Part shown: positions 5,989 through 14,738 of the stretch, one piece after another | Layout: the number at the start of each line of letters is the position of its first letter | Numbering within the stretch: position 1 is the first letter of the stretch | From: Corynebacterium uropygiale | Lineage (GTDB): Bacteria > Actinomycetota > Actinomycetes > Mycobacteriales > Mycobacteriaceae | Direction: 5' to 3' | DNA length: 64,000 bases | Assembly (NCBI RefSeq): GCF_021568315.1 | Contig: NZ_JAKGSI010000001.1 | Location: 620,001 to 684,000, forward strand | Translations under genes and position numbers: made by a program | The notes under the pieces: generated by a model | Told to the model about the DNA's origin: nothing | Seen by the model: only the letters and a program-made list of their open reading frames with translations | The model's database searches: none

Positions 5989-7641
5989 GTGTCCCACGGA
6001 TATCGTGTCGGAGATTATCTTTTGGACCGCATTGCGGAATTCGGGGTCAAGGACGTTTTTGGCGTCCCGGGGGATTACAACCTGGCGTTCATGGACATCA
6101 TTGATGAGCATGACTCGCTGCGCTGGGTGGGCACGGCCAACGAGCTCAACGCCTCCTACGCCGCTGATGCCTATGCGCGCGCCCGGGGGCTCTCCGCGAT
6201 GGTGACCACCTACGGCGTCGGGGAGCTCAGCGCGATCAACGGCACGGCCGGCAGCTTTGCGGAGTTTGCGCCGGTGCTGCACATCGTGGGCGCCCCGAAG
6301 ACGACGCTGCAGAAGGAGCACGGGGTGCTCCACCACTCGCTCGGCGACGGCGACTTTGACCACTTCTACGAGATGGCCCGCCACGTGACCGTCGCGCAGG
6401 CCAAGCTCACCGCGCAGAACGCGGCGGCGGAGATCGACCGTGTGCTCCGCGAGGTGGTCCTGGAATCCCGGCCGGGGTACATCATGCTGCCGGCGGACGT
6501 CGCCGAGGCGGAGATCTACCGCCCCGCCGGGCCGCTCCAGGGCATTGAGCGCAGCTCCTCCCCGGATGCGCTCGACGCCTTCCAGCGCGCCGCGCGGAAG
6601 CAGCTGAAGGACTCCTCCGTGACGATCCTCGCGGACCTCATCGTGGACCGGCTGGGGGCTACCGAGGAGCTGCACTCGCTCATTGAGAACACCGAGGTGC
6701 CCTACAGCACCTGCGCCTGGGGCAAGTCGCTGGTGGATGAGTCCTCGCCGCGCTTCGCGGGGATCTACGCCGGGGCGGCCTCCCAGGAGCGTGCGCGCAA
6801 GGCTGTCGAGGAGGCGGACACCCTCGTGAAGATTGGCGTCATCTTCAATGACTCCATCACCGCCGGCTTCACCGACAACATCGACCCCGAGCGGGTCATC
6901 TCCATCGACTCGGGCGTGGCGACCGTCGGCGACGTCATGTTCGCGCCCATCGCGATGCGCGACGCCATCACGGCGCTCAAGGAGATCGCGGCGGAGGAGC
7001 CCTGGACCCCGCAGCCCCTCGACGAGCTCCCCGAACCGGAAGCCACCGACGTCGATCCCAACGCACCGCTCACCCAGGATGAGCTGTGGAATCACGTCGC
7101 TGCTGGCTGCACCCGCGGGCAGACCGTCATCGCTGACCAGGGCACGAGCTTCTACGGCATCGCGCCGCACTCCCTGCCCACCGACTCCCTCTTCATCGGG
7201 CAGCCCCAGTGGGGCTCCATCGGCTACACGCTGCCGGCGACGCTCGGCGCCTGTCTCGCGCGCCCCGACCAGCGCACGGTCCTCCTCATTGGCGACGGCT
7301 CGGCGCAGCTCACCCTCCAGGAGCTCGGCACCATGCTGCGCCTGGGGCTCACCCCGTTCATCATCCTGGTGAACAACGACGGCTACACCGTCGAGCGGGC
7401 CATCCGCGGCCCCGAGAAGGGCTACAACGACATCCAGCCCTACAACTGGCAGAAGGTCCTGGAAGCCTTCGGCGGCACCGAGGATCAGTGCCTCACCCTC
7501 CGCGCGGAGACCCTCAGCGAGCTGCGCGAGGCACTCCAGACCGCGACGGATACCCAGGACAAGCTCGTCCTCCTCGAGGTGTGCACCGAGCGCCTCGACT
7601 ACCCGCCGCTCCTCCAGGCGCTCGCCGAGAGCGCCAAGTAG
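5989..7641 (+). CDS. ThDP-dependent 2-keto-acid decarboxylase (indolepyruvate/phenylpyruvate type)
   Basis: The 550-aa protein belongs to the pyruvate/indolepyruvate decarboxylase family, which removes CO2 from 2-keto acids to give aldehydes. The N-terminal PYR domain has the activating Glu region (GTANELNASYAADAYAR) and the paired histidines in HGVLHHSLGDGDF. The C-terminal PP domain has the ThDP motif, from GDGSAQLT to VNNDGYTVE. GTG at 5989 has GAGAGG 8 nt upstream and gives the usual family length. Substrate choice between pyruvate, indolepyruvate, phenylpyruvate and branched keto acids cannot be read reliably. Indolepyruvate (Ehrlich or auxin route) is my best guess from the overall match. 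The gene has its own promoter and terminator. Confidence 0.88.
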   Translation: MSHGYRVGDYLLDRIAEFGVKDVFGVPGDYNLAFMDIIDEHDSLRWVGTANELNASYAADAYARARGLSAMVTTYGVGELSAINGTAGSFAEFAPVLHIVGAPKTTLQKEHGVLHHSLGDGDFDHFYEMARHVTVAQAKLTAQNAAAEIDRVLREVVLESRPGYIMLPADVAEAEIYRPAGPLQGIERSSSPDALDAFQRAARKQLKDSSVTILADLIVDRLGATEELHSLIENTEVPYSTCAWGKSLVDESSPRFAGIYAGAASQERARKAVEEADTLVKIGVIFNDSITAGFTDNIDPERVISIDSGVATVGDVMFAPIAMRDAITALKEIAAEEPWTPQPLDELPEPEATDVDPNAPLTQDELWNHVAAGCTRGQTVIADQGTSFYGIAPHSLPTDSLFIGQPQWGSIGYTLPATLGACLARPDQRTVLLIGDGSAQLTLQELGTMLRLGLTPFIILVNNDGYTVERAIRGPEKGYNDIQPYNWQKVLEAFGGTEDQCLTLRAETLSELREALQTATDTQDKLVLLEVCTERLDYPPLLQALAESAK

Positions 7642-7712
7642 GCGGAGGCTCACGCGGGTGCGCTCGCCGGGCCGCAAGCCCACGCGCGCCCACGCTGCCG
7701 CACCCCATCTCA

Positions 7713-7744
7713 CCCCCTGAAGGGCCCAGCACTCAGGGGGTTTT
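7713..7744 (+). terminator. terminator after the decarboxylase gene
   Basis: An 8-bp stem (CCCCCTGA 7713-7720 with TCAGGGGG 7733-7740) is followed by TTTT. The T run overlaps a possible -35 box (TTGTTC, 7743-7748) of the next promoter. Confidence 0.8.
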
Positions 7745-7771
7745 GTTCCGCGGGAAAGGGCCCGCTATAGT
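7743..7771 (+). promoter_or_regulatory. candidate promoter of the kinase-mtnD-mtnC operon
   Basis: TTGTTC (7743-7748) and TATAGT (7766-7771) are separated by 17 nt. This would give a leader of about 75 nt before the ATG at 7855. I saw no riboswitch-like structure in the leader. Confidence 0.4.
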
Positions 7772-7854
7772 GGCCAAAAGAACAAAGCGGTCTATTTTTA
7801 TGTACCGCTTGGTTCGTGTTGGCGACCATAGATGACGAGCACAGGAGGTGGGGC

Positions 7855-9405
7855 ATGCCGAAGCTTCTCGTCGGTGTTGACGTGGGCACTCAAGGCTCCA
7901 AGGCCGCGGTGTACACAACGAGCGGAAAGCTCGTCGGCCGGGCCTATAGCCTGCACGACATCCGTTACCCGGGTGCAGGCCGCGCGGAAATGGATCCGGA
8001 GCAGCTTCTCGACGCCGCAGAAACAGCGATCCGCCAGGCCGTCGATCAGGCAGCTGCGCGCGGGATGAACCCCCGCGATATTGCGGCCGTCGGAGTGTCG
8101 GGAATCCTCGTGGGCCAGGTGCTTCTTGATCGGGACGGGCGAGTCCTCTACCCGCTCATCACCAGCCTTGATACGCGCGCGGAGGACATCGCAGCCCGGG
8201 CCGCCCGGGAGTGCGAACCCCTGTGGGTGGAAGAGTCCGGCACGTCGACGCTCGACGCCTACGCCGCCCCGTTCCTGCTCAGCTGGGTTCGGGAGAATGA
8301 GCCCGAGGTCTGGCGGGAGGTCGCGCACACGCAGAGCGTGGGGCCGTTCATCGCGGGCCGCCTTGTCGGGCAGCGGCAGCCGGTCATCGACCACACCCAT
8401 CTGTCCGGGTGGATGGTGGGCTGGGACGCCCGCTCGCGGAGTTTTTCCCCGCGGCAGCTCGACGCCTTCGGCATCCCGCAGGAGATTCTTCCTGACGTCG
8501 TGGCCTCGACGGACGTGATCGGGGACGTGACCAGCGAGGTCTCCCGGCGGACGCATCTCCCCGCGGGGACGCCGGTCATTGCGGGCGCCGGCGATGTCAT
8601 GCAGTCGAATCTCGCGGCGGGACAGGTGCAGCCAGGCCAAGCCGTCGACGTGGCGGGGACGACGAGCATCCTCGCCGTCGGCGTGGAGGGAATCCTCCCT
8701 GAGGCGTCTCGACGCCAGGGGTTGCTCTACTCCCTCGGAACGATCCCGGGGCAGTCCTTGTACTGGGGCTATGTGCGCTCCGGCGGGATGAGTTTGCGCT
8801 GGTTCCGGGATGAGGTGGCGCGCGTCGGCGAGAATGACGCGGTCTACGCGGAATTTGATGCGCTCGCTGAGGACGTGCCCCCGGGCTCGCACGGCGTCCT
8901 CTTCCTCCCGTACCTTGCGGGAGGAAATCCGGACTCCCCCTATGCGTCGGGGACGTGGCTGGGGATGGAATCGGGGACCGATACCGGGATCCTCTGGCGT
9001 TCCGCGCTCGAGTCTGTGGCCTTCGAGTACCACAGCATTCTTGGCGCCGTGCGGGACGCGGGGATGGACCTCAGCGAAGTTCTCGTCACAGGGGGAGGGG
9101 CTGCGTCGGGAACGTGGAACCAGGTGAAAGCCGATGTCACGGGCGTTCCTTGGCGCGTTCCTGGCCGCGTGGACGGGCCCGTCCTTGCTGATGCGGTGCT
9201 CGCCGGAGTGGGCGTGGGCATCTACCCCTCGGTGGCGGAGCCGTTGGAGCAGTGGAACCTCGGCGGCGCCACGCACATTCCGCGCCGTCGATCGCGAGCC
9301 CTCTATGAGAAAGCGGCGTGCATTCGAGCGGAACTCTTGGGCGGCCCCATGCAGGAGGTCTTCGCCCGCACCCGTGAACTACGCAATCTTCAAGTGGAAG
9401 GATAA
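7855..9405 (+). CDS. FGGY-family carbohydrate kinase
   Basis: The 516-aa protein has both domains of the FGGY sugar kinases (xylulokinase, glycerol kinase, rhamnulokinase). It shows the N-terminal phosphate loop GVDVGTQGSKAAVY, the middle motif VAGTTSILAVGV and the C-terminal adenosine motif VTGGGAASGTWNQVKAD. Overall it looks most like the xylulokinase branch. The ATG at 7855 has a perfect AGGAGGTG 4 nt upstream. It is the first gene of a tight operon with mtnD (3-nt gap), mtnC and a GlpD-like gene. This suggests that it phosphorylates a ketose linked to methionine salvage or glycerol metabolism, not xylulose. That substrate idea is inference only: 5-methylthioribulose, a 5-deoxyketose or glycerol are all open. 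Confidence 0.88.
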   Translation: MPKLLVGVDVGTQGSKAAVYTTSGKLVGRAYSLHDIRYPGAGRAEMDPEQLLDAAETAIRQAVDQAAARGMNPRDIAAVGVSGILVGQVLLDRDGRVLYPLITSLDTRAEDIAARAARECEPLWVEESGTSTLDAYAAPFLLSWVRENEPEVWREVAHTQSVGPFIAGRLVGQRQPVIDHTHLSGWMVGWDARSRSFSPRQLDAFGIPQEILPDVVASTDVIGDVTSEVSRRTHLPAGTPVIAGAGDVMQSNLAAGQVQPGQAVDVAGTTSILAVGVEGILPEASRRQGLLYSLGTIPGQSLYWGYVRSGGMSLRWFRDEVARVGENDAVYAEFDALAEDVPPGSHGVLFLPYLAGGNPDSPYASGTWLGMESGTDTGILWRSALESVAFEYHSILGAVRDAGMDLSEVLVTGGGAASGTWNQVKADVTGVPWRVPGRVDGPVLADAVLAGVGVGIYPSVAEPLEQWNLGGATHIPRRRSRALYEKAACIRAELLGGPMQEVFARTRELRNLQVEG

Positions 9406-9408
9406 AAC

Positions 9409-10011
9409 ATGACTCTGCTGGTGATGTGGAAAGATAGCGACCCCACAACGGAGACGCTCCGAACGACGCAGCCCGAGACGATCGCCGAGGTGCTCGGACG
9501 CATCGGTGCGCAGTATGAGCAGTGGGATTCGTCGAAGGACCTCGCCCCCGATGCTGATCAGGCGGCAGTTCTTGAGGCCTATGCCGCCGAGGTGCGCGAC
9601 ATCCGTGAGCGCGAGGGATATGACACCATCGACGTCATGCGCCTGCACAACTACGGCCAGCCGGACTTCTGGGAGCAGGCCGCGGCGGGGCGGAAGAAAT
9701 TCCTCGACGAACACACCCACTCCGATGATGAGGTCCGCTACTTCGTCGAAGGCTCCGGCACCTTCTACCTGCACGTCGGAGACGACGTCTACGCCGTTGT
9801 CTGCGAGAAAGGCGATTATCTCTCCGTCCCGGAGGGCGCGACGCACTGGTTCGACATGGGGGAGAAGAACCCCTCCTTCTGCGCGATCCGCTTCTTCCAC
9901 GACGAGGAAGGCTGGGTGGGAGAATTCACCGGCGAACCCATCGCCCGGCGCTTCCCGACCCACGATGAGTTGGCCGCATCGCTGCCGGGCTCGAGCAGGC
10001 AGGACGCATAG
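9409..10011 (+). CDS. mtnD: acireductone dioxygenase
   Basis: This enzyme catalyses the last oxygen-dependent step of methionine salvage: acireductone and O2 give the 2-keto-4-methylthiobutyrate precursor of methionine and formate. The 200-aa cupin protein shows the metal ligands HTHSDDE near residue 100 and the later His in THWFDMG, with the family signature EVRYFVEGSGTF. Length is normal. It lies 3 nt after the FGGY kinase and its stop directly abuts the mtnC start, so translation is coupled. The metal (Fe or Ni) decides the product in the family and cannot be told from the sequence. Confidence 0.95.
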   Translation: MTLLVMWKDSDPTTETLRTTQPETIAEVLGRIGAQYEQWDSSKDLAPDADQAAVLEAYAAEVRDIREREGYDTIDVMRLHNYGQPDFWEQAAAGRKKFLDEHTHSDDEVRYFVEGSGTFYLHVGDDVYAVVCEKGDYLSVPEGATHWFDMGEKNPSFCAIRFFHDEEGWVGEFTGEPIARRFPTHDELAASLPGSSRQDA

Positions 10012-10734
10012 ATGGCCATCGCGTATGTGCCGCGGCCTGCGGCGATCGTCATCGATATTGAGGGGACGACGTCCTCCACCTGGTTTGTCCATAGGACGCT
10101 CTATCCTTTCTCCCGAGCGCACTTTGAGCCCTATCTGTTGAAGGACGCCCCTGCGATCTGGGAGCTTCGGCGCAGTATCTGCGCGGAAGCGGGCCTCAGC
10201 GAGGAGTCCTCAACGCAGGAGCTCGTGGAGGTACTCAATGCCTGGCTTGACCGGGACGAAAAACGCACGCCTTTGAAGACTCTCCAGGGCATGATCTGGC
10301 GAGACGGGTTTGACAGCGGAGAGCTCACCTCCCACTTCTTCCCCGACGCCGTCCCCACCCTGAGGCGATGGCGCGGCGAAGGGATCCGCCTGGCGGTGTT
10401 TTCCTCCGGATCCATCGATGCCCAGCACGCGTGGTTTGGCCACACCCCGGAGGGAAGCATTCTTCCCCTCATCGAATCCCATCATGACACCCGCACCGCC
10501 GGGCCCAAGAAGGTGGCGCGCTCCTACGAGGTCATCCGGCAGCAGCTCGGTCTCCCGGCGCAGCGGATTCTCTTCCTTTCCGACCTGGTGGATGAACTGG
10601 ATGCCGCTGCCGCCGATGGGTGGCTCACGTGCGGGGTGCGCCGTCGCGGAGACCAATACTGGGAGCGCGGAGTGGCCGGGCACCCGGAGATCACCCGACT
10701 CGATGAGCTGCACTGGGAGGGAGGGCACCGATGA
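10012..10734 (+). CDS. mtnC: acireductone synthase (enolase-phosphatase E1)
   Basis: This enzyme converts 2,3-diketo-5-methylthiopentyl-1-phosphate to acireductone by enolisation and dephosphorylation, just before MtnD. The 240-aa HAD-family protein shows motif I DIEGTTSS, motif II FSSGS, the Lys in AGPKKVARS and motif III FLSDLVDELDAA. Length is normal. It starts directly at the mtnD stop and overlaps the next gene by 4 bp (ATGA). The order mtnD-mtnC matches their consecutive reactions. The upstream enzymes MtnA/MtnB/MtnK and the MTA nucleosidase or phosphorylase are not in the window. Confidence 0.95.
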   Translation: MAIAYVPRPAAIVIDIEGTTSSTWFVHRTLYPFSRAHFEPYLLKDAPAIWELRRSICAEAGLSEESSTQELVEVLNAWLDRDEKRTPLKTLQGMIWRDGFDSGELTSHFFPDAVPTLRRWRGEGIRLAVFSSGSIDAQHAWFGHTPEGSILPLIESHHDTRTAGPKKVARSYEVIRQQLGLPAQRILFLSDLVDELDAAAADGWLTCGVRRRGDQYWERGVAGHPEITRLDELHWEGGHR

Positions 10735-12470
10735 GCACGGCCCTGCTGCGTCGAGCGCTTCGCCGGCCAGGAGCGGGGGTGGGATGCTCGGCGGCGGGGT
10801 GTCCGCGCGTCGACGTCCTCGTGATCGGCGGGGGGATCTCGGGAGTCCAGATCGCCCGGCACTGCGCTGCGCGTGGACTGGCGACGCTCCTCGTGGAGAA
10901 GGAGGACTTCGGCTCCGGCACCTCAGCAGCGACGACGAAGGCCATCCACGGCGGGCTACGCTACCTTGAGCAAGGCGATATTCCGGTGGTGGTGGAGTCG
11001 CTTCGGGAGAGGCGCCTCCTTGGGCTTGCTGCTCCGCACCTGGTCCAGCCACGAAGCTTCCTGCTCACGGCCTATGACTGGTCAACTCCGCGGGCCCCGA
11101 TTCTCGGGGCAGGCGTGGGGCTCTATGAGGCGCTCGCCCTGGGGCGCAACCGGGGAATCCTCCGGGACCTGCGGGCCCGACGCCCGCGCTGGGTCCGTCG
11201 TGAGGAGCTTCTCACCCAGGTCCCGTGGCTGAAGCGCGAGGGGCTCGTCGGCGCGTGGCGGCATGATGACAGCCTCAACCTCCACCCCGAGCGCCTCCTC
11301 CTCGCGATCCTGCAGAGTGCCGTCGACGACGGCGCAGTGGCGCTCAATCACGCCCGCGTGACAGGGCTGCTCCCCGCGCCGCAGCGCGGAGTGCGCGTGC
11401 GCGATGAACTCACGGGGGAGAGCGCCGACATCCAGGCGGAGGTCATCATCAACGCGGCCGGGCCGTGGGCGGCGGAGGCGCTGGGTGTTGAGGCGCAACG
11501 CAATGGGGTGGCCGTCGCGCAATCCAAAGGCGTACACCTCATGACGCGGGATCTGGGAAACACCGATGGGGTGTATGTCCGCGGAGCGAATGGGCACCAC
11601 ATTGTTGTGAACCCGTGGGATGGGCGGCAGCTCATCGGACCCACGGACACCCCCATGGACGGCAGCCCCGATGATGCCCGGGCTGAGGTGAGCGACATCG
11701 AGCTCCTGCGCGAAACCTTTGATTCCGTGGCCGAGACGCCGCTGCGCCGGGAGGACGTCGTCGATACTCTCGTCGGCGTGCGGCCTCTCCTCATGAGTGG
11801 CGATTCCACCTATACATCCTCGCGGCGTTTCGACATCATCCCTGGTCAGCCGGGGGTGTACACGGTTCTTGGCGGGAAGTGGACCACGGGACGGGCGATG
11901 GGAGAGAAGGTCAGCGCGGAGATTATCGCGCGAGAGGCGGGGCTCCCGCCCACCAAGCGGATCTCCGCGGAGCTTCCCCTCCACGCCAGCATGCGGGGGT
12001 ATTCGACGATGAGCGAGGCCCTCGACGCGGCCGTGCGGGCGGCCCCGCATCTCGGGCTGGGAAGGGAGCAGAGGGAGCACCTCGCGCGAATGTATGGCGA
12101 GGACCATGTGCGCATCCTCGGGCTCGTGGCGGAGCACCCGGAACTGGGGCAGCCGCTCGAGCCACAGAAGCCTCAGGCGGCGGGCGCGAGCGGGCGCGGG
12201 TGCCTGGACTGTGCGGCGCAGGTGGTCTATGCCGTCGAGGCTGAGGGGGCATGCACGCTTCGCGACGTGGTGGACCGACGGCTCTCGCTGGGGACCCGCC
12301 GGGCGGTGAGCGCAGAAGCCCTGGATGCCGTGTGCCGTGTGCTCGCAACCGTCCTCGGGTGGAATGGCACGCGGCTGCGCGAGGAACGCGAAGCGTATAG
12401 CGCGGCACAGCGAGGCCGCGCGGAGATCCTTGACCAGGGCTTTGCGTGTCCTTCCTCGGCGCTCTCGTGA
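10731..12470 (+). CDS. GlpD-like FAD-dependent glycerol-3-phosphate dehydrogenase
   Basis: The 579-aa protein is a DAO-superfamily flavoenzyme. It has the FAD-binding motif VIGGGISGVQIA at about residues 28-39, SAATTKAIHGGLRYLEQGD (the GlpD substrate region), INAAGPWA, and a C-terminal helical DAO_C domain (about 430-560). GlpD oxidises sn-glycerol-3-phosphate to DHAP at the membrane and passes electrons to quinone. The ATG at 10731 has a strong GGGAGGGAGGG site and overlaps mtnC. Being the last gene of an FGGY kinase-mtnD-mtnC operon, it could serve glycerol use (kinase + GlpD) or oxidise another phosphorylated polyol; the sequence fits GlpD best. Confidence 0.85.
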   Translation: MSTALLRRALRRPGAGVGCSAAGCPRVDVLVIGGGISGVQIARHCAARGLATLLVEKEDFGSGTSAATTKAIHGGLRYLEQGDIPVVVESLRERRLLGLAAPHLVQPRSFLLTAYDWSTPRAPILGAGVGLYEALALGRNRGILRDLRARRPRWVRREELLTQVPWLKREGLVGAWRHDDSLNLHPERLLLAILQSAVDDGAVALNHARVTGLLPAPQRGVRVRDELTGESADIQAEVIINAAGPWAAEALGVEAQRNGVAVAQSKGVHLMTRDLGNTDGVYVRGANGHHIVVNPWDGRQLIGPTDTPMDGSPDDARAEVSDIELLRETFDSVAETPLRREDVVDTLVGVRPLLMSGDSTYTSSRRFDIIPGQPGVYTVLGGKWTTGRAMGEKVSAEIIAREAGLPPTKRISAELPLHASMRGYSTMSEALDAAVRAAPHLGLGREQREHLARMYGEDHVRILGLVAEHPELGQPLEPQKPQAAGASGRGCLDCAAQVVYAVEAEGACTLRDVVDRRLSLGTRRAVSAEALDAVCRVLATVLGWNGTRLREEREAYSAAQRGRAEILDQGFACPSSALS

Positions 12471-12493
12471 CGGGTTTCGCCCCGCACACACGA

Positions 12494-12528
12494 CATCGCC
12501 CGGCAGGACCTCTGCCTACCGGGCGATG
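12494..12528. terminator. bidirectional terminator hairpin
   Basis: A perfect 10-bp stem (12494-12503 with 12519-12528) and a short inner stem lie between two genes that converge here, the GlpD-like gene (+) and the small gene at 12553-12744 (-). There is no long T run, so strength is uncertain. Confidence 0.6.
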
Positions 12529-12552
12529 GAGTAAGGAGTGAAAGCGTCGAGC

Positions 12553-12744
12553 TTACTGCTCGGGCTGCGGGTCGCCGCCGCCCACCTGCTCGTCGATCTT
12601 GTCGCGAACCTGGTGGATCTGGTCGGCCTTGTCCTCGCCGAACTTGTCCTTGGCGGCCTGCTCGGCGCGGTCGAGAGCCTGGTCGGTGACCTGCTCGCCC
12701 TTGTCAGAGTTCAGGAATTCCTTGGCCTTGTCCATGAGACCCAT
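12553..12744 (-). CDS. MT0933-like antitoxin-family small protein
   Basis: The 63-aa acidic, helical protein (MGLMDKAKEFLNSDKG...) matches the form of the MT0933/Rv0909 antitoxin-like family of actinobacteria, which typically start with MG-hydrophobic-DKAK and continue with charged amphipathic helix. The ATG at 12744 has a modest GAGG site. No toxin partner is next to it; the neighbour is a FUSC membrane protein. In corynebacteria such orphans are common, so a stress or envelope-related role is as likely as a toxin-antitoxin role. The family assignment is from memory of the pattern. Confidence 0.65.
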   Translation of the reverse strand: MGLMDKAKEFLNSDKGEQVTDQALDRAEQAAKDKFGEDKADQIHQVRDKIDEQVGGGDPQPEQ

Positions 12745-12826
12745 GTCGGTACCTCACTTTCGTTCTAAGTTATATAAGCGTGCGGCGCCTACTGTACCAA
12801 GCGCTCGCCCGCAGCGCTAGGGGATT

Positions 12827-14557
12827 TCAGAATTTCGTGGTGGTGCGCGCCTCGCGGATCTTCGTCGTGAGCTGGGAGAGCTCGGTGAGGCTGAGCTCTT
12901 CATCGGCGTGGGCGGTGCAGTAGTCGAGGAGGGCGTAGCCGGCTTCCTGGATGGAGGTGTGCTGCGGCCACGTACTCGTGCGGCTCGCGGGGTGGTTCGC
13001 GACGAGGGAGGTCACCGCGCGCCGCTCCGCGAGGAGCTCGTATTGGAGATCCCGCCGCTGGGCGAGGGCCTCGTTGGGCGGCATGGTCATGAGCGCGCCG
13101 AGGAGCGAGCCCATGGCGCGGTAGCAGCGGTCGACGAGGCGGGCGTAGTGCTTGGGCTCGGAGTTCGGCATCCACAGCCAGAGGAAGAGGAGGGAGAAGA
13201 GGATCGCGAAGAAGACCTCGCACACGCGGGAGGTGACGACGGGCAGGAGCGGTAGCGCGATGGAATTGCCCATGAGGAGGGCGAGCGGCGTCGCGAAGAT
13301 GACGCAGAGAGCATAGTTGCGGGTCACGAAGATCTCCGCGCAGAACTGGCACACCGCGATCGCGGCGAGCAGCGTCCACCCGTGAACCCCCAGCATGTGG
13401 AAGGCGCCGAAGAGGATGATCCCCAGCAGCGAGCCGAGCAGGCGGTGCAGGCCGCGGATCGTGCCGGGAAGCTTATCCGGCCCCCACTGGAGGACGAGCA
13501 TGGCGGAGACGACGGTCCAGTCCGGGCGGTCAAAGCCCAGCGCGATGGTGATCGTTCCCGCCAAGAGGCTCGCGAGAATCACCTTGCACGTCGTGATTGT
13601 CGCGTGCGAATAGGGGTGAATAGAGCGGTAGATCCGGTAGAGATGGGACGGCCGCGAGTGCGGGATGGCATTGCGGCTGAGGTCCACGTAGCTGGGGGTT
13701 TCCGTCAGCTGGGACTCCTTCTCCCGCGCTGGGGCCATCGTCGAGGCATTCACGAGCCGGTGGTGGGCCGCGACGGTGCGTCGCACGAGGTCCGCCTGGC
13801 TCGCGTCCTGGATGCGCCCGCCGCGCACGACGCCGGCGTCGGAGAGCGTCGCCCACGTGTCCGCGAGGGCCGCCTGGGCCTGGTGATTCTTCGCGATCGC
13901 GGGCTGCGGGGCATTGATGAAGTCCTCAACGGCCTTTTCCAGCACCGCGACGGCCCGGTACTGCGGGGCCCGGCGGTGGAAGAGCAGCGGCCCGACCCCC
14001 ATGACGAGGGCGGAGAGGACACCGAAGATCGCCCAAAAGCCCACGTCCACGGGGTTGAGCCCGAGGCGCGCGACCATCGTCGAGCCGCCGCCCACCATGA
14101 CGATGAAGAAGCTCCCCGGGGGAGGCAGCCGCAGCGCATTCTGGCAGAAGGTGCCGAGGGCGGCGAGGATCGTCGTGTACACCACGATGAGCAGAAGCCA
14201 CCAGGACGTCCCGTCGCCTGCGATCTCATTCCACGTCACCGTGCCGACGAACGCCCCCGCCATCGACGCCATGACGATGAACACGCCGGCCGTGAGGATG
14301 GAGCGCCAGCGGGTGCGCAGCGGCAGCCCTTCCCCGTACACCACGCTGTATCCGCCTGCCGCGATGAGCAGCATCTCCTGGTCCAGGCCCAGCAGCAGGG
14401 CCACCGCCGCCGGGACGACGAGCGCCGCCGCCAATTTCAGAGCCGTTGGCCATCGCGGGGCAGGGGAGTGGAAGTTCGTGAAGAGGCGCCACGCGCCTGA
14501 CATTGTGGGGAGCAGTTCCGCGGGGACCGCATGCGGGGACGGGCTCGACGTATTCAC
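12827..14557 (-). CDS. FUSC-family membrane protein (putative aromatic acid or drug exporter)
   Basis: The 576-aa integral membrane protein has two blocks of transmembrane helices (about residues 40-190 and 330-460), each followed by a cytoplasmic stretch. This is the layout of FUSC/YccS/AaeB-type proteins. The second block carries the family-like sequence GTIRGLHRLLGSLLGIILF. These proteins are thought to export aromatic acids or lipophilic compounds; the substrate here is unknown. The start is a GTG at 14557 with GAGG about 10 nt upstream; an ATG at residue 19 is the alternative. It is transcribed alone, away from the hydrolase gene at 14739. Confidence 0.8.
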   Translation of the reverse strand: MNTSSPSPHAVPAELLPTMSGAWRLFTNFHSPAPRWPTALKLAAALVVPAAVALLLGLDQEMLLIAAGGYSVVYGEGLPLRTRWRSILTAGVFIVMASMAGAFVGTVTWNEIAGDGTSWWLLLIVVYTTILAALGTFCQNALRLPPPGSFFIVMVGGGSTMVARLGLNPVDVGFWAIFGVLSALVMGVGPLLFHRRAPQYRAVAVLEKAVEDFINAPQPAIAKNHQAQAALADTWATLSDAGVVRGGRIQDASQADLVRRTVAAHHRLVNASTMAPAREKESQLTETPSYVDLSRNAIPHSRPSHLYRIYRSIHPYSHATITTCKVILASLLAGTITIALGFDRPDWTVVSAMLVLQWGPDKLPGTIRGLHRLLGSLLGIILFGAFHMLGVHGWTLLAAIAVCQFCAEIFVTRNYALCVIFATPLALLMGNSIALPLLPVVTSRVCEVFFAILFSLLFLWLWMPNSEPKHYARLVDRCYRAMGSLLGALMTMPPNEALAQRRDLQYELLAERRAVTSLVANHPASRTSTWPQHTSIQEAGYALLDYCTAHADEELSLTELSQLTTKIREARTTTKF

Positions 14558-14738
14558 CTATGCACAGACCTCATTTCGTTTCGCATCGACGGCATGGATA
14601 CGGCATGGAAGACGCGCTGCATCTCGGGAATGGTTCGTGGCCCTCACCCTGCCCTCGCCCCGAGGCAGCACGCGCGCCGACGATAGTGTACGCCTCAGCG
14701 TCTGCGCGCTAATCCTGAGCTCGCCTAAGGTGGCGGGC

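Noticed and set aside
5962-7713. 583-codon open frame opposite the decarboxylase gene
   Set aside because: It is a mirror frame of a high-GC gene: low complexity, rich in Arg/Gly/Leu/Val, no ribosome site, while the plus-strand frame has full family motifs.
10731-12470. Glycine/D-amino-acid oxidase instead of GlpD
   Set aside because: The fold is shared, but KAIHGGLRYLEQGD and the C-terminal helical domain fit GlpD better.
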